Part shown: in pieces, positions 34,067-44,508 of the stretch
Layout: every line of letters starts with the position of its first letter
How positions within the stretch are numbered: the first letter of the stretch is position 1
Assembly: GCA_017795045.1 (NCBI GenBank)
Contig: CP051244.1
Location: forward strand, 29,876 to 93,875
Reading direction: 5' to 3'
From: Allomuricauda sp.
GTDB taxonomy: Bacteria; Bacteroidota; Bacteroidia; Flavobacteriales; Flavobacteriaceae
DNA: 64,000 nucleotides
Translations under genes and position numbers: made by a program
Notes under the pieces: generated by a model
What the model saw: the letters and a program-made list of their open reading frames with translations, nothing else
Told to the model about the DNA's origin: nothing
Databases searched by the model: none

Positions 34067-36019
34067 ATGGCAAACGAAAACAATTCAAATACCCCTAAAA
34101 AACCTCGTTTTAGTTCGTGGTGGATCTATGGTGTGGTCATTGCACTGATCATAGGCTTTCAATTTTTTGGCGGAAGCAGTTTCTCCAATACCGAAAAAAC
34201 CACTACGTCCGAATTACAGGAATACTTGCGAAACGGTGATATCTCCAAGATCATCATCATTACCAATACCCGTCAGGCCAAAGTTTTCCTCACGGAAGAG
34301 GCCCTGAAAAAAGACGTCCATAAAGGTGTAGCGGAAAAACCGCTGTTCCCTTCGGCCGGCTTGGTGCCCCAATATGTATTGGACTATGGTGACCTGCAAA
34401 TTTTCCAGAACGAGATTACCGAAATCAAAAAAGAAAACAATCTCGATACCATTGTTGAGTTCGACACGGAATCCAACGTATTGGGCGAGCTACTGCTATC
34501 TCTACTCCCCTTTGCACTGATCATAGGAATATGGATTTACCTGATGCGCAGAATGTCAGGTGGTGCAAGTGGCGGTGCAGGCGGACAGATTTTCAACATT
34601 GGAAAATCCAAAGCAAAGCTTTTCGACGAAAAAACAGATACCCGAACTTCCTTTAAGGATGTGGCCGGACTGGAAGGTGCCAAGGAAGAAGTACAGGAAA
34701 TTGTGGAATTCCTCAAAAATCCTGACAAATACACCTCACTGGGAGGTAAGATTCCGAAAGGAGCCCTCTTGGTAGGCCCTCCGGGAACGGGTAAGACCCT
34801 TTTGGCCAAGGCTGTCGCAGGTGAGGCCAAAGTGCCTTTCTTCTCCCTATCCGGTTCCGATTTTGTGGAAATGTTCGTGGGTGTAGGGGCGTCACGGGTG
34901 CGTGACCTCTTCAAACAGGCCAAGGACAAATCCCCGGCCATCATTTTTATTGATGAAATCGATGCCATTGGTAGAGCGCGTGGAAAGAACAATTTCACCG
35001 GCTCCAATGACGAACGTGAAAATACATTGAACCAGCTTTTGACCGAAATGGATGGTTTTGGCACCAATACCAACGTAATTGTACTGGCCGCGACCAACCG
35101 TGCCGATGTATTGGACAAAGCTTTGATGCGTGCCGGACGTTTTGACCGTCAGATCTATGTTGACCTTCCGGACCTTAATGAGCGTAAAGAAATATTTGAG
35201 GTACACCTTAGGCCCATCAAAACGGCTGAGACCTTGGATTTGGATTTCTTGGCAAAACAAACCCCTGGTTTCTCTGGGGCCGATATTGCCAACGTCTGCA
35301 ACGAAGCTGCCCTGATCGCTGCCCGAAAAGAGAAAAAAGCGGTAACCAAACAAGATTTCTTGGATGCCGTGGACCGAATCGTGGGCGGATTGGAAAAGAA
35401 AAACAAGATCATTACCCCAGAAGAGAAAAAGACCATTGCCTTCCACGAAGCTGGCCACGCAACGGTAAGCTGGATGTTGGAACACGCAGCGCCTTTGGTA
35501 AAAGTAACCATTGTTCCAAGGGGACAATCCCTTGGCGCCGCATGGTATTTACCTGAAGAACGACTTATTGTGCGTCCCGAGCAGATGTTGGATGAAATGT
35601 GTGCCACCATGGGTGGTAGGGCCGCTGAAAAGGTCATCTTCAACAAAATATCCACCGGAGCTTTGAGCGATTTGGAAAAAGTGACCAAACAAGCTAGGGC
35701 CATGGTTACCATATATGGTCTTAACGATAAGTTGGGAAATATCACCTACTATGATTCCTCTGGCCAGAACGAATATGGGTTCACCAAACCGTACAGTGAG
35801 GAAACTGCACAAAAAATTGACTTGGAAATATCCAAGATGATCGAAGAGCAGTACCAAAGAGCCATCAAATTGTTGCAAGACAATAAGGACAAGCTTACCG
35901 AACTGGCAGAAAGACTTTTGGATAAAGAGGTTATCTTTAAGGACGATTTGGAAAAGATTTTTGGAAGACGCCCCTTTGAAAAAGAAGAAGAGGAGTTAGA
36001 ACCAGAGCCTGTTAAATAA
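34067..36019 (+). CDS. ftsH: ATP-dependent zinc metalloprotease FtsH
   Basis: A 650-residue inner-membrane AAA+ protease that degrades membrane and regulatory proteins. Two N-terminal membrane helices ([19 protein letters not shown] and [17 protein letters not shown]) flank a periplasmic part. Walker A GPPGTGKT is near residue 236, the second region of homology is [20 protein letters not shown], and zinc motif HEAGH is at about 460. The C-terminus is acidic ([13 protein letters not shown]). The start [13 protein letters not shown] follows rsfS by 5 nt; an earlier in-frame ATG lies within rsfS and is rejected. Confidence 0.97.
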   Translation: MANENNSNTPKKPRFSSWWIYGVVIALIIGFQFFGGSSFSNTEKTTTSELQEYLRNGDISKIIIITNTRQAKVFLTEEALKKDVHKGVAEKPLFPSAGLVPQYVLDYGDLQIFQNEITEIKKENNLDTIVEFDTESNVLGELLLSLLPFALIIGIWIYLMRRMSGGASGGAGGQIFNIGKSKAKLFDEKTDTRTSFKDVAGLEGAKEEVQEIVEFLKNPDKYTSLGGKIPKGALLVGPPGTGKTLLAKAVAGEAKVPFFSLSGSDFVEMFVGVGASRVRDLFKQAKDKSPAIIFIDEIDAIGRARGKNNFTGSNDERENTLNQLLTEMDGFGTNTNVIVLAATNRADVLDKALMRAGRFDRQIYVDLPDLNERKEIFEVHLRPIKTAETLDLDFLAKQTPGFSGADIANVCNEAALIAARKEKKAVTKQDFLDAVDRIVGGLEKKNKIITPEEKKTIAFHEAGHATVSWMLEHAAPLVKVTIVPRGQSLGAAWYLPEERLIVRPEQMLDEMCATMGGRAAEKVIFNKISTGALSDLEKVTKQARAMVTIYGLNDKLGNITYYDSSGQNEYGFTKPYSEETAQKIDLEISKMIEEQYQRAIKLLQDNKDKLTELAERLLDKEVIFKDDLEKIFGRRPFEKEEEELEPEPVK

Positions 36020-36064
36020 CACCAATTGGCAACTATTGAAGTAGAATGTATACGAACTAAATAA

Positions 36065-36673
36065 ATGGGAGTTTTTAGCAAACTTTTTGGAGGAGGCAAA
36101 AAGGTTTCAAAGGAAACTGTGGAAACCCGTGGGGACCATATGCCCGATCTAAAAATTCCCGTAGACGAAAAGTTCACCATCTACTTCAAGAAAAACGGGG
36201 GCAAATTTATTTACTGCGAGGACTTTTCCGAAGTATCCGAAGCTTTAAAGAGCATCATCTCCGAAAACGATTGGCAAAATCATCTTTTTTATAGTCTGGA
36301 CCCTCGGCTGGAGACCCGCTTTTCTTCGGAAAAGATAGCATTCACGGAAAATCGTCAGGAAAGTGAAATTTTTTTCACCACCTGCGAACATTTGGTGGCC
36401 CACAACGGATCCATCTTGGTATGCTCCAACCAAATCAAGGAAAAAAAGTTGGACGAATTGCCTTCCAATCTAATCGTCTTCGGTACTACAAGCCAATTGG
36501 TGGATTCCATTAGCGAGGCACTAAAGATTATCAAGGAAAAATACGGCAAAAATATCCCAAACAACATCACCACACTCAAACACTTCCAACCCACACCGGA
36601 AAACAAAGATGATTTTCTTTCCTATGGAAGTGCCTCAAAAAATGTCTATCTTTTGCTTTTAGAAGACTATTGA
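36065..36673 (+). CDS. LUD-domain protein (LutC-like)
   Basis: A 202-residue protein with LUD-family features: CEHLVAHNGSILVCSNQIK and LPSNLIVFGTTSQLVDSISEAL. LutC takes part in lactate utilisation in Bacillus, but stand-alone Bacteroidota members next to ftsH have no proven function. It is 45 nt after ftsH and 4 nt before cdsA, so part of the same transcript. Confidence 0.78.
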   Translation: MGVFSKLFGGGKKVSKETVETRGDHMPDLKIPVDEKFTIYFKKNGGKFIYCEDFSEVSEALKSIISENDWQNHLFYSLDPRLETRFSSEKIAFTENRQESEIFFTTCEHLVAHNGSILVCSNQIKEKKLDELPSNLIVFGTTSQLVDSISEALKIIKEKYGKNIPNNITTLKHFQPTPENKDDFLSYGSASKNVYLLLLEDY

Positions 36674-36677
36674 TTAC

Positions 36678-37481
36678 ATGAAAGAAATCCTCAGGCGTTC
36701 CATAACGGGAATCATCTATGTGGTGCTTCTGTTGGGAGCGGTTTTTTTAAGTTCGGACGCTTTTGATTTTCTCTTTATGGCATTTGGTCTGGCCTGTTTG
36801 GCCGAGTTCAAGAGAATTGTCCGTTTAAAGGGATATTACATTTTCGTGGCCTATTTGGCATTGTGGTGGGCATATATCTATTTGGTTCAGGACAGTACCT
36901 TGATCACTATTTTAATGCTGTTGACCATTACGGTGGATATGGCCCTGCTCATGTTCCTCTTCTCCAAAAAAGACAGGAGATTTACCGAATTACAAAAGTT
37001 TATCATCGCGGTGCTCTACATTGGCGGCGGATGCATCTTTCTTACCATGATCCCGTACAAGGAAGATGATTTTGCACAATTTCTCATTACGGGCATCTTT
37101 ATTTTGATATGGGTCAATGATACGTTTGCCTATTTAACAGGGCGTACTTTGGGCCGCACCAAACTATTTCCTTCAGTTTCTCCAAAAAAAACCATTGAAG
37201 GTTCTATTGGAGGTCTTATTTTTGCACTGGCGGCAGCATACATCATGTCGTTCTACGAAACTAAACTAACTGTTGTGCAGTGGATGGTCCTGGCCACGGT
37301 AATCGTGTTCGCAGGAAGTCTGGGAGACCTTTTGGAGTCCAAGTTCAAGCGTGTGGCAGGCGTAAAGGACAGTGGGGCCATTTTACCGGGTCACGGAGGT
37401 ATTTGGGATCGTTTGGACAGTCTTGTATTTGCAGCCCCTTTTGCTTATTTGGTACTTAATATCTTTTCCTATGTTTCATAA
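36678..37481 (+). CDS. cdsA: Phosphatidate cytidylyltransferase
   Basis: A 267-residue integral membrane enzyme making CDP-diacylglycerol, the branch point of phospholipid synthesis. Many hydrophobic helices are visible, with the C-terminal signature KDSGAILPGHGGIWDRLDSL. It overlaps psd by 11 nt, so the CDP-DAG and PE steps are translationally linked. Confidence 0.95.
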   Translation: MKEILRRSITGIIYVVLLLGAVFLSSDAFDFLFMAFGLACLAEFKRIVRLKGYYIFVAYLALWWAYIYLVQDSTLITILMLLTITVDMALLMFLFSKKDRRFTELQKFIIAVLYIGGGCIFLTMIPYKEDDFAQFLITGIFILIWVNDTFAYLTGRTLGRTKLFPSVSPKKTIEGSIGGLIFALAAAYIMSFYETKLTVVQWMVLATVIVFAGSLGDLLESKFKRVAGVKDSGAILPGHGGIWDRLDSLVFAAPFAYLVLNIFSYVS

Positions 37482-38136
37482 AGAGGGACAAAAAATTATC
37501 ATCATCACTTTTTTTATTGTGGTCGCTGCAATTCTTGCCGCTCAATTTTATGTTGAAGTGGAGTGGCTTCGGTTAACCATACAGATAGCAGCACTTGTCC
37601 TTCTCGTTGCCATATTGCAGTTTTTTAGAAACCCCAAACGGTTGGTCACCCCAAATTTTGATGACATTTTAGCCCCAGTAGATGGCAAAGTGGTGGTCAT
37701 TGAAGAGGTTGACGAACCCGAATATTTTAAGGAAAAACGGAGGCAGGTCTCCATCTTCATGTCACCAGTAAATGTGCATGTGACCCGTTACCCTGCCAGC
37801 GGTACCATCACCTACTCCAAATACCATCCCGGTAAATATTTGGTGGCTTGGCACCCAAAATCCAGTACAGAAAACGAACGCACCACGGTAGTGCTGCATA
37901 CCCCGAAATTTGGTGAAATAGGGTATCGACAAATTGCAGGGGCCATGGCCAGACGCATCATAAACTATGCAGAGGAAGGCGAACAAGTAACCCAAGGACA
38001 GGATGCCGGATTCATCAAGTTTGGCTCCCGGGTAGACCTTCTATTGCCTTTGGACTGCAATATCACGGTAAAGCTTGGGCAAAAAGTTGTCGGGGCCAGA
38101 ACCTGTATCGCCTCAATACGCAAACAGGATGATTGA
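37471..38136 (+). CDS. psd: Phosphatidylserine decarboxylase (short type)
   Basis: A 221-residue pyruvoyl-dependent enzyme that makes phosphatidylethanolamine. The N-terminus has two close hydrophobic helices (IIIITFFIVVAAILAAQFYV and LTIQIAALVLLVAILQFF). The self-cleavage site is in IKFGSRVDLLLPL, where the Ser becomes the pyruvoyl group. ILAPVDGKVVVIEE and SPVNVHVTRYPASG are family marks. The start MFHKEGQKI overlaps the cdsA end; a longer frame upstream lies within cdsA. The stop overlaps the next gene by 8 nt. Confidence 0.93.
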   Translation: MFHKEGQKIIIITFFIVVAAILAAQFYVEVEWLRLTIQIAALVLLVAILQFFRNPKRLVTPNFDDILAPVDGKVVVIEEVDEPEYFKEKRRQVSIFMSPVNVHVTRYPASGTITYSKYHPGKYLVAWHPKSSTENERTTVVLHTPKFGEIGYRQIAGAMARRIINYAEEGEQVTQGQDAGFIKFGSRVDLLLPLDCNITVKLGQKVVGARTCIASIRKQDD

Positions 38137-38392
38137 TGAGGAACTACATACCCGTTTTGATGAGGCAGTGGCCTATGTAAATGGGTACACAGAACCTCTA
38201 CCTGCCGACTTATTATTGAAATTGTACGCCTACTTTAAGGTAGCCAACAAAAATTTTGATAACCCTGGGAGCAGAACCCCATTGATCAATGCCTTTAAGG
38301 CCAATGCCCTTTTTCAGGCACAAAACATCACTGTAAAAGAGGCTATGGAAAAATATATCGCCCTAGTGGAATCTGAAGTAAAAAAACTTTAG
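38129..38392 (+). CDS. Acyl-CoA-binding protein
   Basis: An 87-residue four-helix protein with the ACBP pattern FDEAVAYVNGY, LLKLYAYFKVANKN and INAFKANALFQ ... AMEKYIALVE. It binds long-chain acyl-CoA and may supply acyl groups to the lipid genes directly upstream. Starts 8 nt before the psd stop. Its stop overlaps the opposing hydroxylase gene by 4 nt. Confidence 0.87.
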   Translation: MIDEELHTRFDEAVAYVNGYTEPLPADLLLKLYAYFKVANKNFDNPGSRTPLINAFKANALFQAQNITVKEAMEKYIALVESEVKKL

Positions 38393-39654
38393 GACACCAA
38401 AGGAGTAGAATAGCTTTTTTCAAAATAGGTAAAGTATATCGCCCCACAAATGGTAACAACAAAGTACAGGGCCACCAAAATACTACCCACGGAAGCATAG
38501 GCATTTATTCCAAACCAATCCTGAGTACCATAAATAAGAGCCAAGCCCAACACACTTCGAATTACCTCGATCCAAATGGCGTAGGATTTACGGTCCATCA
38601 AGGTGGTGTAGCCGTAGACTCCCACAAAAACGAAGGCCCCAAAAAGCAATAATCCATCAAAGCCTATTGCGGAATAGTTGTAGAACATAAAAAGCATCAA
38701 GGTCGTGGTAGCCGCCATTTGGAAGATGGCATATCCCTTTAACGCATTGGAAGCCTCGGGTCTATATTTTTCAAAATGATATACATCCTCAATAATCTCC
38801 ACAGGGTACTTTTCCTTGACATCCGAAGGGCGCCAACCTGTGGGCATAAACCAAATCCTCAGCTTGTCCCAATAGCTCTTGGTCCGCCATGCATCCTTTA
38901 TCAAACGCCATAAATGCTGAAAATTGATGATGACAGGATTCCAGGTATGGGCTGGCTTCAATACGCCATATTGTGGTGGCACATCATCCATTTCCTCTTG
39001 GAACGTTCCAAACATCCGGTCCCAAACACAAAAAATCTGTCCAAGATTTTTGTCAATATATTCTTTGTTGATGGCGTGGTGGACCCTATGCTGGGATGGA
39101 GTAACAATAACATACTCCAACCAAACCATCTTACCCACATGCTGGGTATGGTACCAAAATTGGGCAAACAGATGGATAGGAGCCAAAATGGCGATAACTT
39201 CGTTGGGAACACCCAAAAGAGCAGCAGGAATCAACAAAAGGGCGTAATATCCCAATAAATTGGAAATGGGTTGCCGCAAGGCGCAAGCGAGATTGAACTC
39301 CTCACTACTATGATGGATGACATGCTGGTTCCAAAAAAAGTTGATATGATGGCTCAGCCTATGGTTCCAATACCCCGCAAAATCCAATACAATAAAGGCC
39401 ACTACCCAAACCAGCCACGTAGTCTTGATTTCCGTAAGGGCCAAATGCTCCAACAAAAATGGATAGCTGATTATGATAACCCCTAACCCCAATGAATCCT
39501 TTACCACATTGGTAAGTCCGGAGCTAAGACTGCTCACGGTGTCCATGACATTGTGCATCTGCTTTTTGGCGAAATATCCATAAAGGACCTCAAAAAGTAC
39601 CAACCCCACAAAAAAGGGGATGGCATACAACAAGGCAGTGGCATACGATTCCAT
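38389..39654 (-). CDS. Sterol desaturase / fatty acid hydroxylase-family membrane protein
   Basis: A 421-residue integral membrane di-iron enzyme. The histidine clusters are complete: HRLSHHINFFWNQHVIHHSSEE and later QHRVHHAINKEYIDKN. Several hydrophobic helices flank them, and a C-terminal block of four helices is attached. Relatives hydroxylate or desaturate lipids, some cleave ether lipids; the substrate here is unknown. I start at MESYATALLYAIPFF; an upstream ATG at 39693 adds 13 residues. Confidence 0.85.
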   Translation of the reverse strand: MESYATALLYAIPFFVGLVLFEVLYGYFAKKQMHNVMDTVSSLSSGLTNVVKDSLGLGVIIISYPFLLEHLALTEIKTTWLVWVVAFIVLDFAGYWNHRLSHHINFFWNQHVIHHSSEEFNLACALRQPISNLLGYYALLLIPAALLGVPNEVIAILAPIHLFAQFWYHTQHVGKMVWLEYVIVTPSQHRVHHAINKEYIDKNLGQIFCVWDRMFGTFQEEMDDVPPQYGVLKPAHTWNPVIINFQHLWRLIKDAWRTKSYWDKLRIWFMPTGWRPSDVKEKYPVEIIEDVYHFEKYRPEASNALKGYAIFQMAATTTLMLFMFYNYSAIGFDGLLLFGAFVFVGVYGYTTLMDRKSYAIWIEVIRSVLGLALIYGTQDWFGINAYASVGSILVALYFVVTICGAIYFTYFEKSYSTPLVS

Positions 39655-39739
39655 AGTATTAAATATATGAAAAAGTAAAACACTCATCCCCAACTGATTG
39701 ACAAAATGGGAATGAAAACAGTAAAAGTCTCTACCCTAC

Positions 39740-42370
39740 CTAGGAGTTTCCTAAACTGGCCAAGCTTTTCTCCAAAGTTTCGATCTTGGCCTCGGCATCG
39801 GCGGCTTTTTTACGCTCTATGGCCACCACCTGTTCGGGGGCATTGTTCACAAAGCGTTCGTTGCCCAATTTCTTTTGCACCGATTGTAGAAATCCACGGG
39901 TGTATTTCAACTCTTCATTGATTTTTTCGATTTCTGCCTCCACATCAATGGCCCCACTGATCGGAATAAAGTACTCGTTGCTCTTTACCCGAAAGCTCAA
40001 GGCACCATCCAAACCGGTATCCACGGTCTGTATTTGGGAGATATTGGCCAATTTGATAATAATGGCATCCATCCCAGTACCTGCTCCTTCGCTGTTCAAG
40101 ACAGAAAGCTCCAAAGTTTCCTTTTGGGGAATGTTCTTTTCCTTTCTGATGGTGCGTATACCCGAAATCACTTCGGCGGCAAAATCAAAATCAGCAATCA
40201 ACTTCGTATCCACTTTTTGGGCTTTGGGCCAGTTGGATACCATCAATGCCTCTTCCGGGGTACGTTCTGCGGTATGCTGCCACACTTCCTCGGTTAAAAA
40301 TGGCATGAAGGGGTGTAAGAGTTTCAAATTTTCCTCAAACAAATGGATAACGGCATCATAGGTTGCCTTGTCTATGGGCTGTTGATAGGCCGGCTTTACA
40401 ATTTCGAGCAACCACGAGCAGAAATCGTCCCAAACCAACTTATAGGTAGCCATCAAAGCATCTGAAATACGGTATTTGGAGAAGTGATCTTCAATCTCCG
40501 CCAACGTCTGGTTAAACTTGGTGGTATACCATTCTATCCCTGTCTTGGCCGCTTCAGGCTGGGGTAAATCGGCCACTTCCCATCCGTTTACCAATCGGAA
40601 GGCATTCCAAACCTTGTTGGCAAAGTTGGCGCCTTGTTGGCATAGGGCCTCATCAAACAACAAATCGTTGCCCGCAGCGGAACTCAACAAAAGTCCAACA
40701 CGAACCCCATCCGCACCAAAATCCTCAATCAATTTGAGGGCATCCGGAGAATTCCCGAGGGATTTTGACATTTTCCTACGTTGCTTGTCACGTACCAAAC
40801 CGGTCAGATACACATTCTCAAAGGGTTTCTCATCCCTGTATTCATATCCAGCAATGATCATCCGCGCCACCCAGAAAAACAAAATGTCCGGTCCAGTGAC
40901 CAAGTCGCTGGTTGGGTAATAATAGTTTACCTCCTCATTTTCAGGTTCCAAAATACCCCCAAAAACGCTAATGGGCCATAGCCATGATGAGAACCAAGTA
41001 TCCAAAACATCGGCATCTTGGCGTAGATCGGATGCTTGGATGTTTGGATTTTTGGATTTGGCCAGTTGCAGCGCTTCTTCCTTGGTCTCGGCCACTACAA
41101 AATCGTCCTGTCCGTCTCCAAAATAATAGGCAGGAATCTGTTGTCCCCACCACAATTGTCGAGAAATGTTCCAATCGCGGATATTTTCCATCCAATGACG
41201 ATAGGTATTTTCAAACTTTTGGGGATATAGTTTCACATCCCTTGTCTTCAACACCCCATCAAGGGCCGGTTTTGCCAATTTCTCCATTTTCAGGAACCAC
41301 TGGTCGGAAAGTCGGGGCTCTATCACCGCCTTGGTCCGTTCGGATGTTCCCACTTTGTTGGTATGCTGCTCGGTCTTCACCAAATACCCCTTTTCTTCCA
41401 ACTCTTTGGAAATTTCCTTCCGAACCACAAAACGGTCCTTGCCTTCGTAGTGCATTCCAAAGGAATTCAAGGAAGCGTCTTCGTTGAAAATATCTATGAC
41501 CTCCAAATTGTGCTTTTCCCCAAGGTTTTTATCATTCTCATCATGGGCCGGGGTCACTTTTAAGCACCCGGTACCGAACTCCACATCCACATATTCGTCC
41601 TCAATGATCGGAATGACCCGATTACAGATGGGCACAATGGCCTTTTTGCCCTTCAAATGGCGATATCTCTCATCATTGGGGTTGATACAGATGGCGGTAT
41701 CCCCTAAAATGGTCTCGGGTCGTGTAGTAGCAATAGTGACCTTCTCATCGGAACCTTCAATGGCATAAGCCAAATAATACAGATTACCCTGTCTCTCTTC
41801 ATAAATCACCTCTTCATCGGATAAAGTGGTCTTGGCCTCTGGATCCCAATTCACCATACGATAGCCCCTGTAAATGAGCCCTTTATTGTACAGACCCACA
41901 AAAACTTTGATTACTGAGGCTGACATATCGTCATCCATGGTAAACTTGGTGCGATCCCAATCACAGGAACAGCCCAATTTTTTCAATTGCTGAAGGATGA
42001 CCCCTCCATATTCATTGGTCCAATCCCAGGCATGTTTTAGGAATTCATCCCTGGTTAGGTCAGCTTTATGAATCCCTTCCTCTTTCAACTTAGCCACCAC
42101 CTTGGCTTCCGTTGCAATGGAGGCATGGTCCATACCGGGTACCCAGCACGCATTTTTACCCAAAAGTCTTGCCCTTCGGATCAGGACATCCTGTATGGTA
42201 TTGTTGAGCATATGCCCCATATGCAACACCCCAGTAACATTGGGTGGGGGAATAACAATGGTGTAGGGCTCTCTTTCATCTGGTTTTGAACTGAAGAAAT
42301 CGTGTTTCATCCAGTAGTCATACCAGTTCGCTTCAACCCTATTGGGCTCATATTTTGATGGAATCTCCAT
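39740..42370 (-). CDS. valS: Valyl-tRNA synthetase
   Basis: An 876-residue class I synthetase. HIGH motif as VLHMGHM (residues 50-53) and KMSKS as [14 protein letters not shown] (near 531), a CP1 editing domain between them ([16 protein letters not shown]), then the anticodon-binding domain. It ends in a coiled-coil tail ([20 protein letters not shown] to [12 protein letters not shown]) characteristic of ValRS. Complete. Confidence 0.97.
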   Translation of the reverse strand: MEIPSKYEPNRVEANWYDYWMKHDFFSSKPDEREPYTIVIPPPNVTGVLHMGHMLNNTIQDVLIRRARLLGKNACWVPGMDHASIATEAKVVAKLKEEGIHKADLTRDEFLKHAWDWTNEYGGVILQQLKKLGCSCDWDRTKFTMDDDMSASVIKVFVGLYNKGLIYRGYRMVNWDPEAKTTLSDEEVIYEERQGNLYYLAYAIEGSDEKVTIATTRPETILGDTAICINPNDERYRHLKGKKAIVPICNRVIPIIEDEYVDVEFGTGCLKVTPAHDENDKNLGEKHNLEVIDIFNEDASLNSFGMHYEGKDRFVVRKEISKELEEKGYLVKTEQHTNKVGTSERTKAVIEPRLSDQWFLKMEKLAKPALDGVLKTRDVKLYPQKFENTYRHWMENIRDWNISRQLWWGQQIPAYYFGDGQDDFVVAETKEEALQLAKSKNPNIQASDLRQDADVLDTWFSSWLWPISVFGGILEPENEEVNYYYPTSDLVTGPDILFFWVARMIIAGYEYRDEKPFENVYLTGLVRDKQRRKMSKSLGNSPDALKLIEDFGADGVRVGLLLSSAAGNDLLFDEALCQQGANFANKVWNAFRLVNGWEVADLPQPEAAKTGIEWYTTKFNQTLAEIEDHFSKYRISDALMATYKLVWDDFCSWLLEIVKPAYQQPIDKATYDAVIHLFEENLKLLHPFMPFLTEEVWQHTAERTPEEALMVSNWPKAQKVDTKLIADFDFAAEVISGIRTIRKEKNIPQKETLELSVLNSEGAGTGMDAIIIKLANISQIQTVDTGLDGALSFRVKSNEYFIPISGAIDVEAEIEKINEELKYTRGFLQSVQKKLGNERFVNNAPEQVVAIERKKAADAEAKIETLEKSLASLGNS

Positions 42371-42514
42371 TTTTCGGTACAGTTTTTGTAATTAAGGGTA
42401 TGGATCGGTTTAAATTCAAGGTAAGCACCATGTTAATTTTATGCTATTCCTAAATGAAAGCCAATCTTGAAATACGAAACAAAAATAAGTAACGTTATTA
42501 CATAACAAAAGAAT

Positions 42515-42546
42515 TTTGGATGCAGCTATTGAATCAGCTACATTTG
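42515..42546 (+). promoter_or_regulatory. Promoter of the DUF1573 gene (TTTG-N20-TACATTTG)
   Basis: TTTG (42515-42518) is 20 nt before TACATTTG (42539-42546), matching the Bacteroidota consensus. The predicted start site is near 42552, giving a leader of about 18 nt. Confidence 0.72.
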
Positions 42547-42569
42547 AAATCCACCCAAAACCAAAAAAA

Positions 42570-42956
42570 ATGAAAAAAACTGTACTTCTGTTGTTTGTTG
42601 GTCTTCTTTCATTAGGAATTTATGCCCAAGAAGGAACAGCAAAAATCGAGTTTAAAAGTGAAACCATTGATTATGGTGAAATTGCCAAAGGAAGTGATGG
42701 AATTCGCGTGTTTGAATTCACCAATACCGGATCTGTTCCATTGGTAATCAGCAATGTACGATCTAGCTGTGGATGTACTATCCCCAAAAAACCTGAAGAT
42801 CCCATTTTGCCCGGCAAAACCGGTCAAATCCAAGTAAAGTACGATACCAACAGGGTTGGCCCCATTAGAAAGGCCATTACGGTAACCTCCAATGCGGATA
42901 CACCTACCAAAATCCTAAAAATAAAAGGTACGGTAAAGGCTGAGGGAGCCAAATAG
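42570..42956 (+). CDS. Secreted DUF1573 protein
   Basis: A 128-residue protein with signal peptide MKKTVLLLFVGLLSLGIYAQ and a single immunoglobulin-like DUF1573 domain, with the signature EFTNTGSVPLVISNVRSSCG then CTIPKKPEDPILPG. The SSCGCT cysteines are conserved in the family. It is abundant in Bacteroidota, function unknown. The longer frame from 42516 runs through the promoter and is not used. Confidence 0.88.
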   Translation: MKKTVLLLFVGLLSLGIYAQEGTAKIEFKSETIDYGEIAKGSDGIRVFEFTNTGSVPLVISNVRSSCGCTIPKKPEDPILPGKTGQIQVKYDTNRVGPIRKAITVTSNADTPTKILKIKGTVKAEGAK

Positions 42957-42978
42957 ATAAAAGAAAATAAAGTACTAC

Positions 42979-43017
42979 AAACCTCGAAGAAGTTATTTTT
43001 TCGAGGTTTTTTGTTTT
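42979..43017 (+). terminator. Intrinsic terminator after the DUF1573 gene
   Basis: The 10-bp arms AAACCTCGAA (42979-42988) and TTCGAGGTTT (43000-43009) are followed by TTTTGTTTTT. It separates this gene from the convergent aspartyl protease and may work in both directions. Confidence 0.82.
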
Positions 43018-44357
43018 TAGTCGTCAAAGACTTTTTTAAGGACAAAGGAAAACAGTAAGTCCTTATTATAACGTTCAATCAGCACACGAACACGCTTTCC
43101 CTCCTTTTCATTGAGCATTTTTAACACTTCTTGGAGTTTATACTGATAAACCCGCCTACCGTTTACCGCCAAAATCACATCTCCTTCACGTAGTCCGGCC
43201 TCAGCAGCAGGGCTTCCCGCCCGTATCCCGGAAACTACTATTTCGGGCACTAAACTCAATTTGGTTTTGTTTTCCAGTAGAATCTGTACATTTCCAAAGG
43301 AAGCATTCTTTTCTGAACTTACCACGCCGCCAACACCTGCTATACTTTCCGCAATGTACCGCAATCCATTATGCTGGAGTTCAATTCCGGCCAAATTGTA
43401 TTGGAACGGTACACGGAAGTTTCCGTTCTTTTTAATAGTCACCTCCCCATTGGCATAATCAAAAACAAAATTGAAACGTTTTAATATCTCTCCTCCTACC
43501 GAGCCGTTTCTGTCTCCCAAATTATCAATAAGCCCAAAGAATTCACGATATGGAAAAGCTGCTTTGGCCTCCTTGAGTTCAAAATCCCCAATTTTGATTC
43601 CATTGACCTTGGTCCGTTTTCCAAAAATATCACCGCTTAACCCTCTTCCCAGATAATCCTCATAATTTTTCTCAGGAATCTCCAAGCCTTTTTCGGGTTG
43701 ATGGAACAACCAAAGTGCATCGCTACTTCCCGTATCCACAAGCAATTTAACTGGTATGTTCTCGGAATCCTTGATCAGAACGGTGCCTTCCACATAAGCC
43801 TTTCTTTTGATAATGGACAACGGAAGGGTTTGTGCTTTTTTGCCCTGCCTGTGCACATAGTGCTCTGGATTATGGAGTTTGATATATTTTGCCCCATAAT
43901 TGATTTCCACAATAAAATCCCGGAACAGTTCAAAACCCAAAATACCATGTACAGGAATGCCTAACGAAGGTGAGAAATTGATACCCTTATCCAAAACCAC
44001 ATACAGGTCCTGCGAATAATTCTCTGCATCCCCCAAACTGAACACATTCCCCATTGAACTCAGTGCCTTCATAGGTTCACCGTCTCCCAATCCCCTTATG
44101 GTCACTTCGGAAACATTGTTGATGGAAATGGAATCCTGACCGGAAAGGTTGAAAAGAATGGGTTTGCTCACCCCAGAATCCAAAACAAAGGTAAGATCGG
44201 ATCCATTGATCTGCACGGGGATGATGATAAGGTTATTAATCAGTTCGAATTTTACTTTTTGAAACTTCTTGTGTCTGGGCATTTTAAACTTTTGCGCCGA
44301 AACCAAAAGGGGCGCCACAACAAAAAGAAGCACAAAAAAGTATAGTCTTTTTTTCAA
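43017..44357 (-). CDS. Exported two-lobed aspartyl protease with C-terminal PDZ domain
   Basis: A 446-residue protein with signal MKKRLYFFVLLFVVAPLLVSAQ. Two separate catalytic-type motifs are seen: FVLDSGVSKPI (about residue 58) and KLLVDTGSSDALW (about 206), like the paired DTG/DSG lobes of pepsin or a tandem retropepsin. A PDZ domain follows (VSGIRAGSPAAEAGLREGDV, about 368-440). It likely processes or checks envelope proteins. Specific target unknown. Confidence 0.82.
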   Translation of the reverse strand: MKKRLYFFVLLFVVAPLLVSAQKFKMPRHKKFQKVKFELINNLIIIPVQINGSDLTFVLDSGVSKPILFNLSGQDSISINNVSEVTIRGLGDGEPMKALSSMGNVFSLGDAENYSQDLYVVLDKGINFSPSLGIPVHGILGFELFRDFIVEINYGAKYIKLHNPEHYVHRQGKKAQTLPLSIIKRKAYVEGTVLIKDSENIPVKLLVDTGSSDALWLFHQPEKGLEIPEKNYEDYLGRGLSGDIFGKRTKVNGIKIGDFELKEAKAAFPYREFFGLIDNLGDRNGSVGGEILKRFNFVFDYANGEVTIKKNGNFRVPFQYNLAGIELQHNGLRYIAESIAGVGGVVSSEKNASFGNVQILLENKTKLSLVPEIVVSGIRAGSPAAEAGLREGDVILAVNGRRVYQYKLQEVLKMLNEKEGKRVRVLIERYNKDLLFSFVLKKVFDD

Positions 44358-44508
44358 TTTCCTTACTTCTAAAGGGTTATCCTTATGAAATATACAAAAT
44401 TATCAAAGACAACGAGTCGTATTTAACATTCCAATAACCGTGTAAATAATGCCCAAATCTGTTGTTTTCAAGTGCGGGTTTTAGCATTTTTGCCTAAAAT
44501 ATCAGTAC

